A stretch of 64,000 nucleotides of DNA, from NCBI RefSeq assembly GCF_000409775.1, contig NZ_KE332388.1, forward strand, positions 554,960-618,959, read 5' to 3'. Under the pieces are notes generated by a model, which saw only the letters and a program-made list of their open reading frames with translations, was not told the origin of the DNA and searched no databases. The DNA comes from Litchfieldella anticariensis FP35 = DSM 16096 (lineage in GTDB: Bacteria > Pseudomonadota > Gammaproteobacteria > Pseudomonadales > Halomonadaceae). Both the position numbers and the translations under genes were made by a program. This document shows, in pieces, positions 16,760 through 25,910 of the stretch; the first letter of the stretch is position 1; each line of letters starts with the position of its first letter.

Positions 16760-18734
16760 GTCCGCTCCCTTTTTGACGCCGGGACGTGTCTGCCTGCTGC
16801 TGTCGTTGCCCCTGCTGGGACTTGCGCTAACCACATTGCAGACCCATGACGGTCTTGTGGTTGGCCTACAAGCGCTGTTCGAGACACCCGCCCAGAATAG
16901 CGAGAGATTGCTGTTGCATTATAGCTGGTGGCCACGCCTGAGCATGGCGTTACTCGCCGGCGGTGGCCTGGCGCTAGCCGGTGTACTGATGCAACAAGTG
17001 CTGCGCAATCCCCTGGCCGCACCCACCACGCTAGGTGTCGCCAACGGCGCCAACCTGGCCCTGATGGCGACGACCCTAATGGCCCCCTGGCTGCTGATAC
17101 CGGGGCGTGAGTGGGTGGCACTCGCCGGCGGTGGCCTGGCGATGGGCCTGGTATTCCTGCTTGCCTGGCGACGCGGCCTGGCCCCAGTGGTCGTGGTACT
17201 GGCCGGGCTAGTGGTCAATCTCTATCTCGGGGCCCTGAGCATGGTGCTGCTGCTCTTCCATCAGGAGGAACTGAAGGGCTTGTTGATCTGGGGCGCTGGT
17301 TCGCTTTCACAAAATGGCTGGGGCGGTGTCGTCTACCTGTGGCCACGTCTGACGATCAGTGTCCTACTCGCCTGGTTGCTACTCAAGCCACTGGCGATAC
17401 TCGAACTCAACGACGCCAGTGCGCGCAGCCTGGGGGTGTCGCTCAAGCACCTGCGTCTGGCTGGCCTGGGGTTGGCAGTGTTCATCACCGGCTGTGTGGT
17501 CAGTGTGGTCGGTGTAATTGGCTTCATCGGTCTGGCCGCGCCCAATATCGTGCGTCTGGCCGGTGCACGGCGCCTGGGCCAGCGCCTGCTATGGGCTACG
17601 CTGCTCGGTGCGCTGCTGCTGGCCACCACCGACCTGCTCCTGCAGCACTTCACGAGTACGCTGCCGACACTGATCCCTACCGGCGCGACCACTGCCGCCT
17701 TGGGCGCGCCGCTTTTACTGTGGTTGATCCCTCGCCTGCGACTCCAGGGTGATCAGCCACCCAGCGCAGCACATGCCATAGGCCATCGTCATCCATCCCC
17801 CAACCACTTGGCAGTGCGGCTGGTATTGGCATTGACCGTATTGGCAACCGTGGCACTATTCATCGGCCAAGGCGGTGCCGGCTGGTCATGGTTATCGCTC
17901 GATCAATGGAGTGTCATGGAATGGCGCCTGCCACGCATACTCGCCGCGGCCGGCAGCGGTGTGATGCTGGCCATTGCCGGTACCGTGGTACAGCGTCTCA
18001 CCGCCAACCCCATGGCTAGCCCCGAAGTGCTGGGGATCAGCGGTGGCAGTGCCATCGCCCTGATCGCTGCTATCTTCCTGTTGCCTGCACCCGGTAATCT
18101 GACGCTGGTCGCTGCCGGAACACTGGGAGCACTGGCATCACTCGCGGTGTTGATCGCTCTGAATCGACGCAGTGGCTATTTACCAGAGCGTCTACTGCTG
18201 ACCGGCGTGGCCATCACTGCACTATTCGATGCTGTACGCAGTATCGTGCTGGCCGGCGGCGATCCCCGCGGCCAGCAAGTCATCGCTTGGCTGTCGGGTT
18301 CCACCTATTATGTCGATCTGCACAGTGCCGTGATCGTCATCGGAGCTGCCATCGTACTGGCCCTGGCCACGCGACCTTTCGCCCGCTGGCTGGACATCCT
18401 GCCGCTCGGTGCTGCCACCGCCAGCGCTCTGGGTATCGGTGTCGAGCGCTCACGCCTGGCGCTGTTGGCACTGGTTGCACTGCTCACGGCTTGCGCCACC
18501 CTGGTGGTCGGTCCGCTTTCCTTCGTGGGCCTGTTGGCGCCACATATGGCACGGCTGCTCGGCTTCTCGCGCGCACATACCCACCTGCTCGGGGCCACAC
18601 TGATTGGGGCGCTGCTGATGGTGCTGGCTGACTGGGTGGGTCGCCAACTGCTGTTCCCGCAGGAGATTCCCGCCGGGCTGGTCGCCTCTCTGCTGGGTGG
18701 GGCTTACTTTATGTGGGGATTGCGACGCGCCTAA
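16749..18734 (+). CDS. fhuB: Ferric hydroxamate permease FhuB (fused double permease)
   Basis: A 661-residue inner-membrane protein with two tandem FecCD-type halves. Each half repeats the family blocks: [20 protein letters not shown] with [11 protein letters not shown] in the first, and [20 protein letters not shown] with [14 protein letters not shown] in the second; each later has a [18 protein letters not shown]- or [18 protein letters not shown]-type segment. The fusion of two permease domains is diagnostic for FhuB as opposed to separate permeases. It completes the fhuCDB operon; 124 bases separate it from the dctB-like gene. Confidence 0.92.
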   Translation: MATRSAPFLTPGRVCLLLSLPLLGLALTTLQTHDGLVVGLQALFETPAQNSERLLLHYSWWPRLSMALLAGGGLALAGVLMQQVLRNPLAAPTTLGVANGANLALMATTLMAPWLLIPGREWVALAGGGLAMGLVFLLAWRRGLAPVVVVLAGLVVNLYLGALSMVLLLFHQEELKGLLIWGAGSLSQNGWGGVVYLWPRLTISVLLAWLLLKPLAILELNDASARSLGVSLKHLRLAGLGLAVFITGCVVSVVGVIGFIGLAAPNIVRLAGARRLGQRLLWATLLGALLLATTDLLLQHFTSTLPTLIPTGATTAALGAPLLLWLIPRLRLQGDQPPSAAHAIGHRHPSPNHLAVRLVLALTVLATVALFIGQGGAGWSWLSLDQWSVMEWRLPRILAAAGSGVMLAIAGTVVQRLTANPMASPEVLGISGGSAIALIAAIFLLPAPGNLTLVAAGTLGALASLAVLIALNRRSGYLPERLLLTGVAITALFDAVRSIVLAGGDPRGQQVIAWLSGSTYYVDLHSAVIVIGAAIVLALATRPFARWLDILPLGAATASALGIGVERSRLALLALVALLTACATLVVGPLSFVGLLAPHMARLLGFSRAHTHLLGATLIGALLMVLADWVGRQLLFPQEIPAGLVASLLGGAYFMWGLRRA

Positions 18735-18858
18735 ACCTTGCCTGAACACTTGGGCGTGGCGTGGTTTCTCGGGACACCCTATCATCGTCAGCCACCGACG
18801 ATGAAAAACCGAAAGAGATGACGCAACCTCAGCAGCGAATTGCCCCCGACACTGTCAG

Positions 18859-20655
18859 ATGGCTGGCACCATGAGCCAACACGGCCACTTCCGAGTCTGG
18901 CGAATAGCAGGTCTCGTGAGCTTGGCGGTCTTGGTAGCCGTGGGGCTGTGGTCGGTATGGCATTGGCAATATACTCAAGCCGCCAGAGAAGCTGAACGCC
19001 ACGCCCACAACCGGCTGACGCTGTATAGCAGCAGCCTGCAAGGCGCCCTCGAGCGTTTTGCCTATCTTCCGGGATTGCTGGCCCAGCAGACACTGATCCA
19101 GGCGGCCCTGACCGACGAAACGAGACTCCTGGCGACACAGGCCAACGACTATTTGTCGCTGGTGGCCGAGCGCTCGGGCGCCGAAGCGATCTTCCTGATG
19201 GATGCGCAAGGGGTGACGATCGCCGCCAGTAATCATGCCGAAGACGATAGTTTCCTGGGTCACCACTACGCCTTTCGTCCCTACTTCCGAGATGCCATGG
19301 ACAATGGCATCGGAGAGTTCTTTGCCATCGGCAGCACCACCGGGAGGGCGGGATACTTCGTCTCTGCAGCGGTCGATAACCCGGCGGGCACCGGCTCCCA
19401 AGGGGTGTTGGCACTCAAGGTCTCCCTTGAGTCACTGCAGGAAAGCTGGCGGCAAGCCGGAGAAAACGTGCTACTGACGGATGCCAATGGTGTGGTGATC
19501 CTGTCGAGCCGACCGGAGTGGCGTTACCGCCGTCTCGGTGAGCTCTCCGAACAGGCCATGCTCGAGATCCGCGAGCAGCGCCAGTTCATGGATGAGCCTC
19601 TGGATCCCTTGGGCGAGCGCCTGCGCGATGGGACGCTGAGCATCGGAAACCAGGGTATTGGCGAACGCTATCTGACCAAGCCACTCGAACTGGCCACGCT
19701 GGGCTGGACCATGCATTACCTGGTACCGGTACGCCCCCTCTATGCCAGTGCACGTAATGCCCTGCTGGTAGCAGCGGGCGGAACACTGGCACTGCTGTTG
19801 CTGGGGCTGTGGTTGCGCGAACGGCAAAAACGTCAGCGATTGCGCGACCGTGAATCGCGCATCATCCGCGAAGCCAATGAGCGCCTGGAAGCGCGGGTGG
19901 AGGAACGTACCCGGGAGCTTCGGGAAGCCCAGGCCGAACTGGTCCAGGCCGGCAAGCTGGCGGCACTGGGCACCATGGCCGCCGGCATCGCTCATGAACT
20001 CAACCAACCCTTGTCGGGCATTCGTACCTATGCCGCCAATGGCGAGCGACTGCTACATCGTGAGCGAACCCAAGCCGCCGAAGAGAATTTTCGCCGCATC
20101 CAGACCCTCTGCGAGCGGCTCGGTACCCTGATCCGCCAGCTCAAGCTGTTCGCCCGCAAGGGCGGCGCCCGCGAGCCAGTGGAACTGGCCGCCCGGCTCG
20201 ATTTCGTCCTCGAGCTGCTCGAGGAGCGGATACAGCGCCAGGGAGTCACATTGCACGTCACGCTTCCGGCCAATGTCCCCCACGATACGATCCGGGTCGC
20301 CGGGGACGAGGTACGCATCGAACAACTGCTGACCAACCTGCTGCGCAACGCTCTCGATGCCCTGCGCGGCGTCGAGACGCCACGCCTGGAGATCACTCTC
20401 GACGACGAGCCCCGGCGGTGGGTCATCACGGTTGCCGATAACGGACCGGGCATCGATGAAGCGACCTTGGAGCGGCTTTTCGATCCTTTCTACACCACCA
20501 AGGCAGTCGGCGATGGCCTGGGCCTGGGGCTGTTCATCAGCTACGGCATCGTCCAGGATCTGGATGGTCGCATCACCGCCGGTAACCGCGAGGCAGGAGG
20601 CGCCTGGTTCCAGGTAGAGCTGCCGAAGGCTGAAGGAGGCCCCCGCCATGCCTGA
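18859..20655 (+). CDS. dctB: DctB-like sensor histidine kinase
   Basis: A 598-residue membrane kinase: first span about residues 13-35, a periplasmic double-PAS/Cache domain of about 250 residues (FLMDAQGVTIAASNH), second span about 299-318, a short coiled coil, the H-box with His379 (AAGIAHELNQPLSGIRTY), then N, G1 and G2 boxes (LLRNALDAL, DNGPGID, GLGLGLF). This is the DctB design, where the Cache domain senses C4-dicarboxylates or related acids. It overlaps dctD by eight bases. A downstream TAXI-type TRAP transporter with a sigma-54 promoter is the probable target, so the ligand may be that transporter's substrate. Confidence 0.88.
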   Translation: MAGTMSQHGHFRVWRIAGLVSLAVLVAVGLWSVWHWQYTQAAREAERHAHNRLTLYSSSLQGALERFAYLPGLLAQQTLIQAALTDETRLLATQANDYLSLVAERSGAEAIFLMDAQGVTIAASNHAEDDSFLGHHYAFRPYFRDAMDNGIGEFFAIGSTTGRAGYFVSAAVDNPAGTGSQGVLALKVSLESLQESWRQAGENVLLTDANGVVILSSRPEWRYRRLGELSEQAMLEIREQRQFMDEPLDPLGERLRDGTLSIGNQGIGERYLTKPLELATLGWTMHYLVPVRPLYASARNALLVAAGGTLALLLLGLWLRERQKRQRLRDRESRIIREANERLEARVEERTRELREAQAELVQAGKLAALGTMAAGIAHELNQPLSGIRTYAANGERLLHRERTQAAEENFRRIQTLCERLGTLIRQLKLFARKGGAREPVELAARLDFVLELLEERIQRQGVTLHVTLPANVPHDTIRVAGDEVRIEQLLTNLLRNALDALRGVETPRLEITLDDEPRRWVITVADNGPGIDEATLERLFDPFYTTKAVGDGLGLGLFISYGIVQDLDGRITAGNREAGGAWFQVELPKAEGGPRHA

Positions 20656-22033
20656 TGAGATGGCACCTGCCACGTCACTGCCGGTGTGGTTGGTGGACGA
20701 CGATCCCGACGTACGCGAATCCCTGAGCCAGTGGCTGGAGCTCTCGGAACTCAAGGTGCGGACCTTTTCACGTGGCCAGGCGGCCCTAGAGGCACTCCAG
20801 TCTGGCGATGCATGCGGGGTGTTGGTCTGCGACGTGAAAATGCCGGGGCTCGACGGCATGGCCGTGCTGCGTGAGGTACAGGCTCTGGAAGAACCGCCGC
20901 CCATGGTGATGATCACCGGTCATGGCGACGTGCCAATGGCGGTGTCGGCGATGCGTGCCGGGGCCTGGGATTTCGTCGAAAAGCCGTTCGAGCCGGAGCG
21001 CCTCGAAGAGTGCGTGCGCCGTGCACTGGAACGACGCCGTCTGGCGCTCGAAAACCGCCGGTTACGGCACGCCCTGCGTGAAGGTGGGTTGGCCACTCGG
21101 CTGCTGGGGCAGGCACCAGCCATGGTGCGTCTGCGCCAGCAGTTGGCCAACTTGGCACCGGTACGGGCCAATGTCCTCGTGCAAGGCGAAACCGGCAGTG
21201 GCAAGGAAGTGGTAGCGCGCTGTCTGCATGACTTCGGTCCGGGACGGGAGGCGCCGTTCGTGGCCCTCAATTGCGGCGCCATTGCCCCGGAGCTGATCGA
21301 GTCGGAACTGTTCGGCCATGAAAAAGGCGCCTTCACCGGCGCGCTGGAACGGCGCATCGGCAAGTTGGAACACGCCAGCGGCGGCACGCTATTTCTCGAT
21401 GAAGTGGAGTCGCTACCCTTGGCCGCCCAAGTCAAGCTGCTGCGTGCTCTCCAAGAGGGGGAAGTCACTCGCTTGGGCAGCAATAGTGTGATCGAGGTCG
21501 ACTTGCGGGTCGTGGCGGCCAGCAAGGTGGATCTCTTGGCGCTGGCCGGCGAAGGACGGTTCCGCGAGGATCTCTACTATCGCCTGGCGATTGCCGAACT
21601 GGGCATCCCGTCACTGCGCGAGCGACGCGAAGACATTCCGCTGCTATTCCGCCACTTCTGTCGCCAGGCCGCCGAGGTGCACGACCGCCCCCTCCACGAG
21701 CCCGATGGCGAACTGCTGCGGGCCCTGGAGCGACATCACTGGCCAGGCAATCTACGCGAGCTGCGCAATGCGGCCACCCGCTACGTGCTGGGCCTGGAGA
21801 TTCCTCAACTGGGCGACGGCGACATAGCACACGAAGACTCGCTGGCAGCGCAGTTGGCTGCCTTCGAGGCAGCACTGTTGCGTTCGGCCCTGAGCCGACA
21901 CGCCGGCAATATCCAGGCGGTCCTCGAAGAACTGGATTTACCACGCCGCACCCTCAACCAGAAGATGCAGAAGCACGGACTGCGTCGCGAGGCCTTCATC
22001 GGCGCGAGCGAACAGGAAAAGCCACCATCGTGA
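20648..22033 (+). CDS. dctD: DctD-like sigma-54 response regulator
   Basis: A 461-residue activator: receiver domain with Asp62 (LVCDVKMPGLDG), AAA+ domain with Walker A GETGSGKE (180-187) and an intact GAFTGA loop (227-232) that contacts sigma-54, and a C-terminal Fis-type helix-turn-helix (HAGNIQAVLEELDLPRRTLN). It is the partner of the overlapping dctB-like kinase. A sequence fitting the -24/-12 consensus lies 135 bases after its stop, before the TRAP genes. Confidence 0.9.
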   Translation: MPDEMAPATSLPVWLVDDDPDVRESLSQWLELSELKVRTFSRGQAALEALQSGDACGVLVCDVKMPGLDGMAVLREVQALEEPPPMVMITGHGDVPMAVSAMRAGAWDFVEKPFEPERLEECVRRALERRRLALENRRLRHALREGGLATRLLGQAPAMVRLRQQLANLAPVRANVLVQGETGSGKEVVARCLHDFGPGREAPFVALNCGAIAPELIESELFGHEKGAFTGALERRIGKLEHASGGTLFLDEVESLPLAAQVKLLRALQEGEVTRLGSNSVIEVDLRVVAASKVDLLALAGEGRFREDLYYRLAIAELGIPSLRERREDIPLLFRHFCRQAAEVHDRPLHEPDGELLRALERHHWPGNLRELRNAATRYVLGLEIPQLGDGDIAHEDSLAAQLAAFEAALLRSALSRHAGNIQAVLEELDLPRRTLNQKMQKHGLRREAFIGASEQEKPPS

Positions 22034-22038
22034 CGGCC

Positions 22039-22090
22039 ATCGGCCATTTCTTGCCGATGCGAGCGTTGCCATCGGCAAGAAATGGCCGAT
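22039..22090. terminator. Perfect 21-bp inverted repeat after dctD
   Basis: Arms at 22039-22059 and 22070-22090 (ATCGGCCATTTCTTGCCGAT plus G, and its complement) with a ten-base loop, starting six bases after the dctD stop. No T-run follows. It most likely ends or stabilises the dctBD transcript; as a long perfect dyad it could also bind a protein. Confidence 0.65.
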
Positions 22091-22145
22091 AACCACCGAC
22101 GATCCGGTTACCAGCCTGCCCAAAAACCGTTCAAGCCATTGAAAT

Positions 22146-22162
22146 AAATAAGAATTGGTATC
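22146..22162. promoter_or_regulatory. Fur-box-like site abutting a sigma-54 promoter
   Basis: AAATAAGAATTGGTATC, the reverse complement of the fhuC-side site at 14974-14990 with one mismatch. It ends four bases before the -24 element of the TRAP operon. Confidence 0.5.
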
Positions 22163-22165
22163 GTC

Positions 22166-22182
22166 TGGCAAGTTTATCGCTA
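22166..22182 (+). promoter_or_regulatory. Sigma-54 (-24/-12) promoter of the TRAP transporter
   Basis: TGGCAAGTTTATCGCTA has GG and GC separated by exactly ten bases as required by RpoN. The expected transcript start (about 22192) is 40 bases before the binding-protein ATG. The dctBD genes immediately upstream encode a sigma-54 activator pair. Confidence 0.65.
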
Positions 22183-22232
22183 TCGATATGGGGCACAACC
22201 ACAACAGACTCCCATCGATAGGAGAACACGCC

Positions 22233-23261
22233 ATGCATAAGCGCCAGTTCCTCAAGTCCGCTCTGTGTCTCGCCACCGCCGGCCTGCTCGGCGTCACTGC
22301 CAGCAGCGCCATCGCCCAAGAAACCGAGAATGGTGGCGGCCAATACATCATGGGTACCGCCACGACCGGCGGCACCTTTTATCCGGTTGGCGTAGCCCTC
22401 TCGACCCTGGTGCGGGTCAAGCTGGAGCCAACCCACAACATTTCGGTCTCCGCCATCAGCTCCGCCGGCTCCGCCGAGAACCTGCGCCTGATGGATGACG
22501 GTCAGGCCCAGTTCGGCATCCTTCAGGCCCTCTACGGCGCCTGGGCGTGGAATGGCACCGGCCCGGTACCCAAGGCCTACGACAATGTGCGCTCCATCTC
22601 CATGCTGTGGCAGAACGTGGAGCATTTCGTGGTGCGCAACGAGCTTCTCGAGAGTGGCACCATCGATGACCTGACCAATCTGTACGGTCATGGCTTTTCC
22701 ATCGGCGCCCGCAATTCGGGCACAGAAGGCTCCGGTCGGCAAATTCTTGCCGGCCTCGATATCGACCCGGAGCAGATGAACCTCGCTTACCTGGGCTATG
22801 GCCCCAGCGCCGACTCGATGCAGAACGGCAATATCGATGGCATGAATATCCCTGCCGGCGCACCGGCCTCAGCGGTGACCAGCGCCTTCGCCAACATCGG
22901 GGACGATATCTCCATTCTCGAGGTCACCGCGGAACAGCTCGAGCGTATCAACCGCGAATATCCGGTATGGACCCCCTACGAGATACCCGCCGGCACCTAT
23001 CCCAGCCAGGACGAGCCGGTCCACACCATTGCCCAGCCCAACATCCTGGTGGTCAATGCCGATGTGCCGGAAGAGCACGTCTATCAGATCACCAAGGCGA
23101 TGTTTGAGAACCTGCCTTTCCTCAACAACATTCACCCGGCAACCCGTGCCATGGCCCTGGAAAAGGCCCTGGACGGCCTGCCCATGCCGCTGCACCCAGG
23201 CGCGGCACGCTATTTCGAGGAGCAAGGGCTGGAGATCCCCGAGCATCTGCTGGAGGGATAA
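22233..23261 (+). CDS. TAXI-family TRAP transporter substrate-binding protein
   Basis: A 342-residue periplasmic protein; the start is set at the ATG with GGAG eight bases upstream, giving a signal peptide MHKRQFLKSALCLATAGLLG ending near AIAQE. The mature part shows the TAXI hallmark GTATTGGTFYPVGVALS, then ISSAGSAENLRLM and GARNSGTEGSGRQIL. TAXI proteins bind organic acids or amino acids (for example glutamate or 2-oxoglutarate) for a sodium- or proton-driven TRAP permease. The fused permease follows after 227 bases. It is probably controlled by the upstream dctBD pair through the sigma-54 promoter. Substrate unknown. Confidence 0.9.
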   Translation: MHKRQFLKSALCLATAGLLGVTASSAIAQETENGGGQYIMGTATTGGTFYPVGVALSTLVRVKLEPTHNISVSAISSAGSAENLRLMDDGQAQFGILQALYGAWAWNGTGPVPKAYDNVRSISMLWQNVEHFVVRNELLESGTIDDLTNLYGHGFSIGARNSGTEGSGRQILAGLDIDPEQMNLAYLGYGPSADSMQNGNIDGMNIPAGAPASAVTSAFANIGDDISILEVTAEQLERINREYPVWTPYEIPAGTYPSQDEPVHTIAQPNILVVNADVPEEHVYQITKAMFENLPFLNNIHPATRAMALEKALDGLPMPLHPGAARYFEEQGLEIPEHLLEG

Positions 23262-23300
23262 GCAAGAACGGTGAAGCAAGTCTCCGAAGGGGCGGCCGGG

Positions 23301-23385
23301 GACAAGCCGGAGAGAAGGTCATCCTTCAGGGATGAAGGATGTAGCGCCCAGGGAGGGGTCCACAGCGCCTTCTCGGAGGCTTGTC
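23301..23385. repeat. Structured intergenic element (nested inverted repeats)
   Basis: Between the binding protein and permease genes, GACAAGCCGGAGAGAAGG (23301-23318) pairs imperfectly with CCTTCTCGGAGGCTTGTC (23368-23385), enclosing a perfect small hairpin CATCCTT/AAGGATG (23320-23341). The element would form a long stem with an inner stem-loop. It has the look of a dispersed structured repeat or an RNA element that lowers permease expression relative to the binding protein; I cannot tell which. Confidence 0.5.
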
Positions 23386-23488
23386 ACCGGTAACAGCCCC
23401 GTGTCGCTGAAAGCCTGCCCCCGGCAAAGCCACGTGACACTGCCGGCGGCACTATTCCCCATCCACGCCAGCTCCGTGAGTAACGCCC

Positions 23489-25627
23489 ATGAACGCAACG
23501 CCTTCCCCTGAAGTGCGCGACGAAGCCGCCAGCGAGGCACCAGAGCGCCTCGCGCATCCCTGGCTTGGCCGCGTGCTGTTCGCCCTGGCCATCGTCGTGG
23601 CCCTGTCGCATCTCTATTTCAATACCCTGGGCACCCTCTCCGAGGTGTGGGTCAGCGCCCTGCACTTCGGCATGTTCGGGTTGCTCTGCGCACTGTCGGT
23701 ACCGATGCTCAAGACCCGCTCCGCAAGCGGATCACGTTTGGTGCTGGTCATCGATATCCTGCTCGGTCTGGCCGCACTGGGCTGTGCCTTCTACCTGATC
23801 GGCTTCGAGGATGCCCTCTACGCCCGGGGCATGCGCTTCTCCACCGCCGATTGGGTCGTTTCCATCACCGCCCTGGCCTTGGTGCTGGAATTCGCCCGCC
23901 GTACCACCGGCTGGTTCATCCCGCTGCTGTGTCTGGTGGCGCTCACCTATGTGGCTTGGTGGGGTCGATACGTGAGTGGAGTGTTCGGGTTCCCCGGTCT
24001 CAACTGGGAAACGGTGCTCTACCGTAGCTACTTGGGTGGCAACGGCATGCTGGGCTCGATTGCCCGCATTTCCTGGTCCTATGTGTTCATGTTCATCCTG
24101 TTCGGTGCCTTCCTGGTCCGCTCCGGTGCCGGCGACTTCATCATCGAACTGGCCCGCTGCGCCGCCGGGCGCTTCATCGGCGGGCCTGGCTTCGTGGCAG
24201 TGTTCTCCTCGGGGCTGATGGGTTCCGTCTCCGGCTCCAGTGTCGCCAACACCGTTTCCACCGGGGTGATCACCATTCCATTGATGCGCAAGGCCGGCTT
24301 CCCGGCGCGCTTCGCCGCCGGGGTCGAAGCTGCGGCTTCCACCGGTGGTCAATTGATGCCTCCAGTGATGGGCGCGGGTGCCTTCATCATGGCGTCGTAT
24401 ACCCAGGTTTCCTACCTCACCATCATCGGCGTGGCCGCCCTGCCGGCACTGCTCTACTTCCTCTCGGTGGCGATGTTCGTGCGCATCGAGGCCAAGCGCA
24501 GCAATGCCCAGCATGTCGAGACCGAAGAAGGCCCCCGCCTGATCGAAGTGCTCAAAGGCGGCTGGCACTTCCTGTTACCCTTGGTGATACTGGTAGCGTC
24601 GCTGATCTACGGTTTCACCCCGACCTATGCCGCCGGCATTGCCATTCTTTCGGTGGTCGTGGCGTCCTGGCTATCCAAGAATCCAATGACGCCAAAGGCG
24701 ATCCTAGAGGCCCTGTCGTTGGGTACCCGCAACATGATCACCACCGCGATCCTGCTGATCACCGTGGGGCTGATCGTCAACGTGGTCTCCACCACCGGCA
24801 TCGGCAACACCTTCTCGCTGATGATTACCGACTGGGCCGGTGGCAGCCTGCTGATCACCCTGGTGCTGATCGCCGTCGCCTCGTTGATCCTGGGGATGGG
24901 GCTGCCGGTCACGGCCGCCTATATCGTACTGGGTACCCTCTCGGCACCGGCCCTCTATGGCCTCATGGCCCAGGAACAGCTGCTGGACTTGTTGATGGCT
25001 GGCGACCTGCCCGAACAGGCCCGCGCGATCTTCATGCTGGCGGCCCCGGAAAGCCTGGATGCCCTCAATGCCCCCATGGACGCTGCCAGCGCCAAGGAAC
25101 TGTTGGCAGTGGTACCGGATGACTTCCGCAGCCAACTGTATGAGCAGGCGCTGTCACCCCATACCCTGACCATGCTGCTGGTGGCCGCCCATATGGTGAT
25201 CTTCTGGCTCTCCCAGGATTCCAACGTGACGCCACCGGTATGCCTCACCGCCTTCGCCGCTGCTGCGATCGCCAATACGCCGCAGATGCGCACCGGCTTC
25301 ACTGCCTGGAAGATCGCCAAGGGGCTCTACATCATCCCGCTGCTGTTCGTCTGGTCACCCTTGATCGGTGGCACGCCGCTTGAGATGACCATCGTGTTCG
25401 TCTTCGCCCTGTTCGGGATCTACGCCATCATCGCTGGTATGGAGGGCTATCTCGAGCACGAATTGCCTTGGTGGATGCGCCTGGCCATGTTCCCCATAGG
25501 CGCCCTGATGCTGTGGCCGCATGGAGAACTGGCGCTGGATGCCCTGGGCCTGATGTTGTTCCTGGGTACGCTGCTGTGGAGTTCACGGGCCGGACGTACC
25601 GCCACCCCAGCCGTAACGACCTCATAG
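23489..25627 (+). CDS. TRAP transporter fused permease (small plus large subunit)
   Basis: A 712-residue integral membrane protein of the fused DctQM type that partners TAXI binding proteins. About the first 180 residues hold the DctQ-like four-span part; the rest is the DctM-like large subunit with the signature SSVANTVSTGVITIPLMRK and EAAASTGGQLMPPVMGAGAF. It performs secondary, ion-driven uptake of the substrate delivered by the upstream binding protein. About 50-60 residues around 495-560 (rich in Ala, Asp and Leu) look like a cytoplasmic or periplasmic insert between spans. A strong hairpin follows the stop. Confidence 0.92.
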   Translation: MNATPSPEVRDEAASEAPERLAHPWLGRVLFALAIVVALSHLYFNTLGTLSEVWVSALHFGMFGLLCALSVPMLKTRSASGSRLVLVIDILLGLAALGCAFYLIGFEDALYARGMRFSTADWVVSITALALVLEFARRTTGWFIPLLCLVALTYVAWWGRYVSGVFGFPGLNWETVLYRSYLGGNGMLGSIARISWSYVFMFILFGAFLVRSGAGDFIIELARCAAGRFIGGPGFVAVFSSGLMGSVSGSSVANTVSTGVITIPLMRKAGFPARFAAGVEAAASTGGQLMPPVMGAGAFIMASYTQVSYLTIIGVAALPALLYFLSVAMFVRIEAKRSNAQHVETEEGPRLIEVLKGGWHFLLPLVILVASLIYGFTPTYAAGIAILSVVVASWLSKNPMTPKAILEALSLGTRNMITTAILLITVGLIVNVVSTTGIGNTFSLMITDWAGGSLLITLVLIAVASLILGMGLPVTAAYIVLGTLSAPALYGLMAQEQLLDLLMAGDLPEQARAIFMLAAPESLDALNAPMDAASAKELLAVVPDDFRSQLYEQALSPHTLTMLLVAAHMVIFWLSQDSNVTPPVCLTAFAAAAIANTPQMRTGFTAWKIAKGLYIIPLLFVWSPLIGGTPLEMTIVFVFALFGIYAIIAGMEGYLEHELPWWMRLAMFPIGALMLWPHGELALDALGLMLFLGTLLWSSRAGRTATPAVTTS

Positions 25628-25661
25628 GAAATCGAGACAGTCACGAAAGTGACGATACAAC

Positions 25662-25694
25662 GCACGACGCCCGGCCATTGGCCGGGCGTCGTGC
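25662..25694. terminator. Hairpin after the TRAP operon
   Basis: Perfect 16-bp inverted repeat GCACGACGCCCGGCCA and its complement with a one-base loop, about 35 bases after the permease stop. No clear T-run follows. Confidence 0.65.
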
Positions 25695-25815
25695 TTCTGG
25701 CTTTGCGACCTGCCGTGGAGGCAGCATTGCGCGCTACCGCAATGCGATCGGCACACGCTATTCCCCTTGAGAATAACTCTACGAAAAGTAATGCAACGCG
25801 TTTGCACTGTCAAAC

Positions 25816-25834
25816 GCAAAACATTATCATTTGC
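25816..25834. promoter_or_regulatory. Fur-box-like site upstream of the TonB receptor
   Basis: GCAAAACATTATCATTTGC, nearly palindromic, about 77 bases before the receptor start. It shares the GCAAA...TATCAT pattern with the sites at 14917 and 42631. Confidence 0.65.
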
Positions 25835-25910
25835 AGCGTCTGTTATTCAGCATCAGCGAAAACACCATACAAACCGTGATCCACGGACCAGCAAAGGGAC
25901 ACCCGTTGAC

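Noticed and set aside
23301-23385. Riboswitch in the TRAP intergenic region
   Set aside because: The pairing does not match any riboswitch class I know, and it lies between cistrons rather than in a 5' leader.
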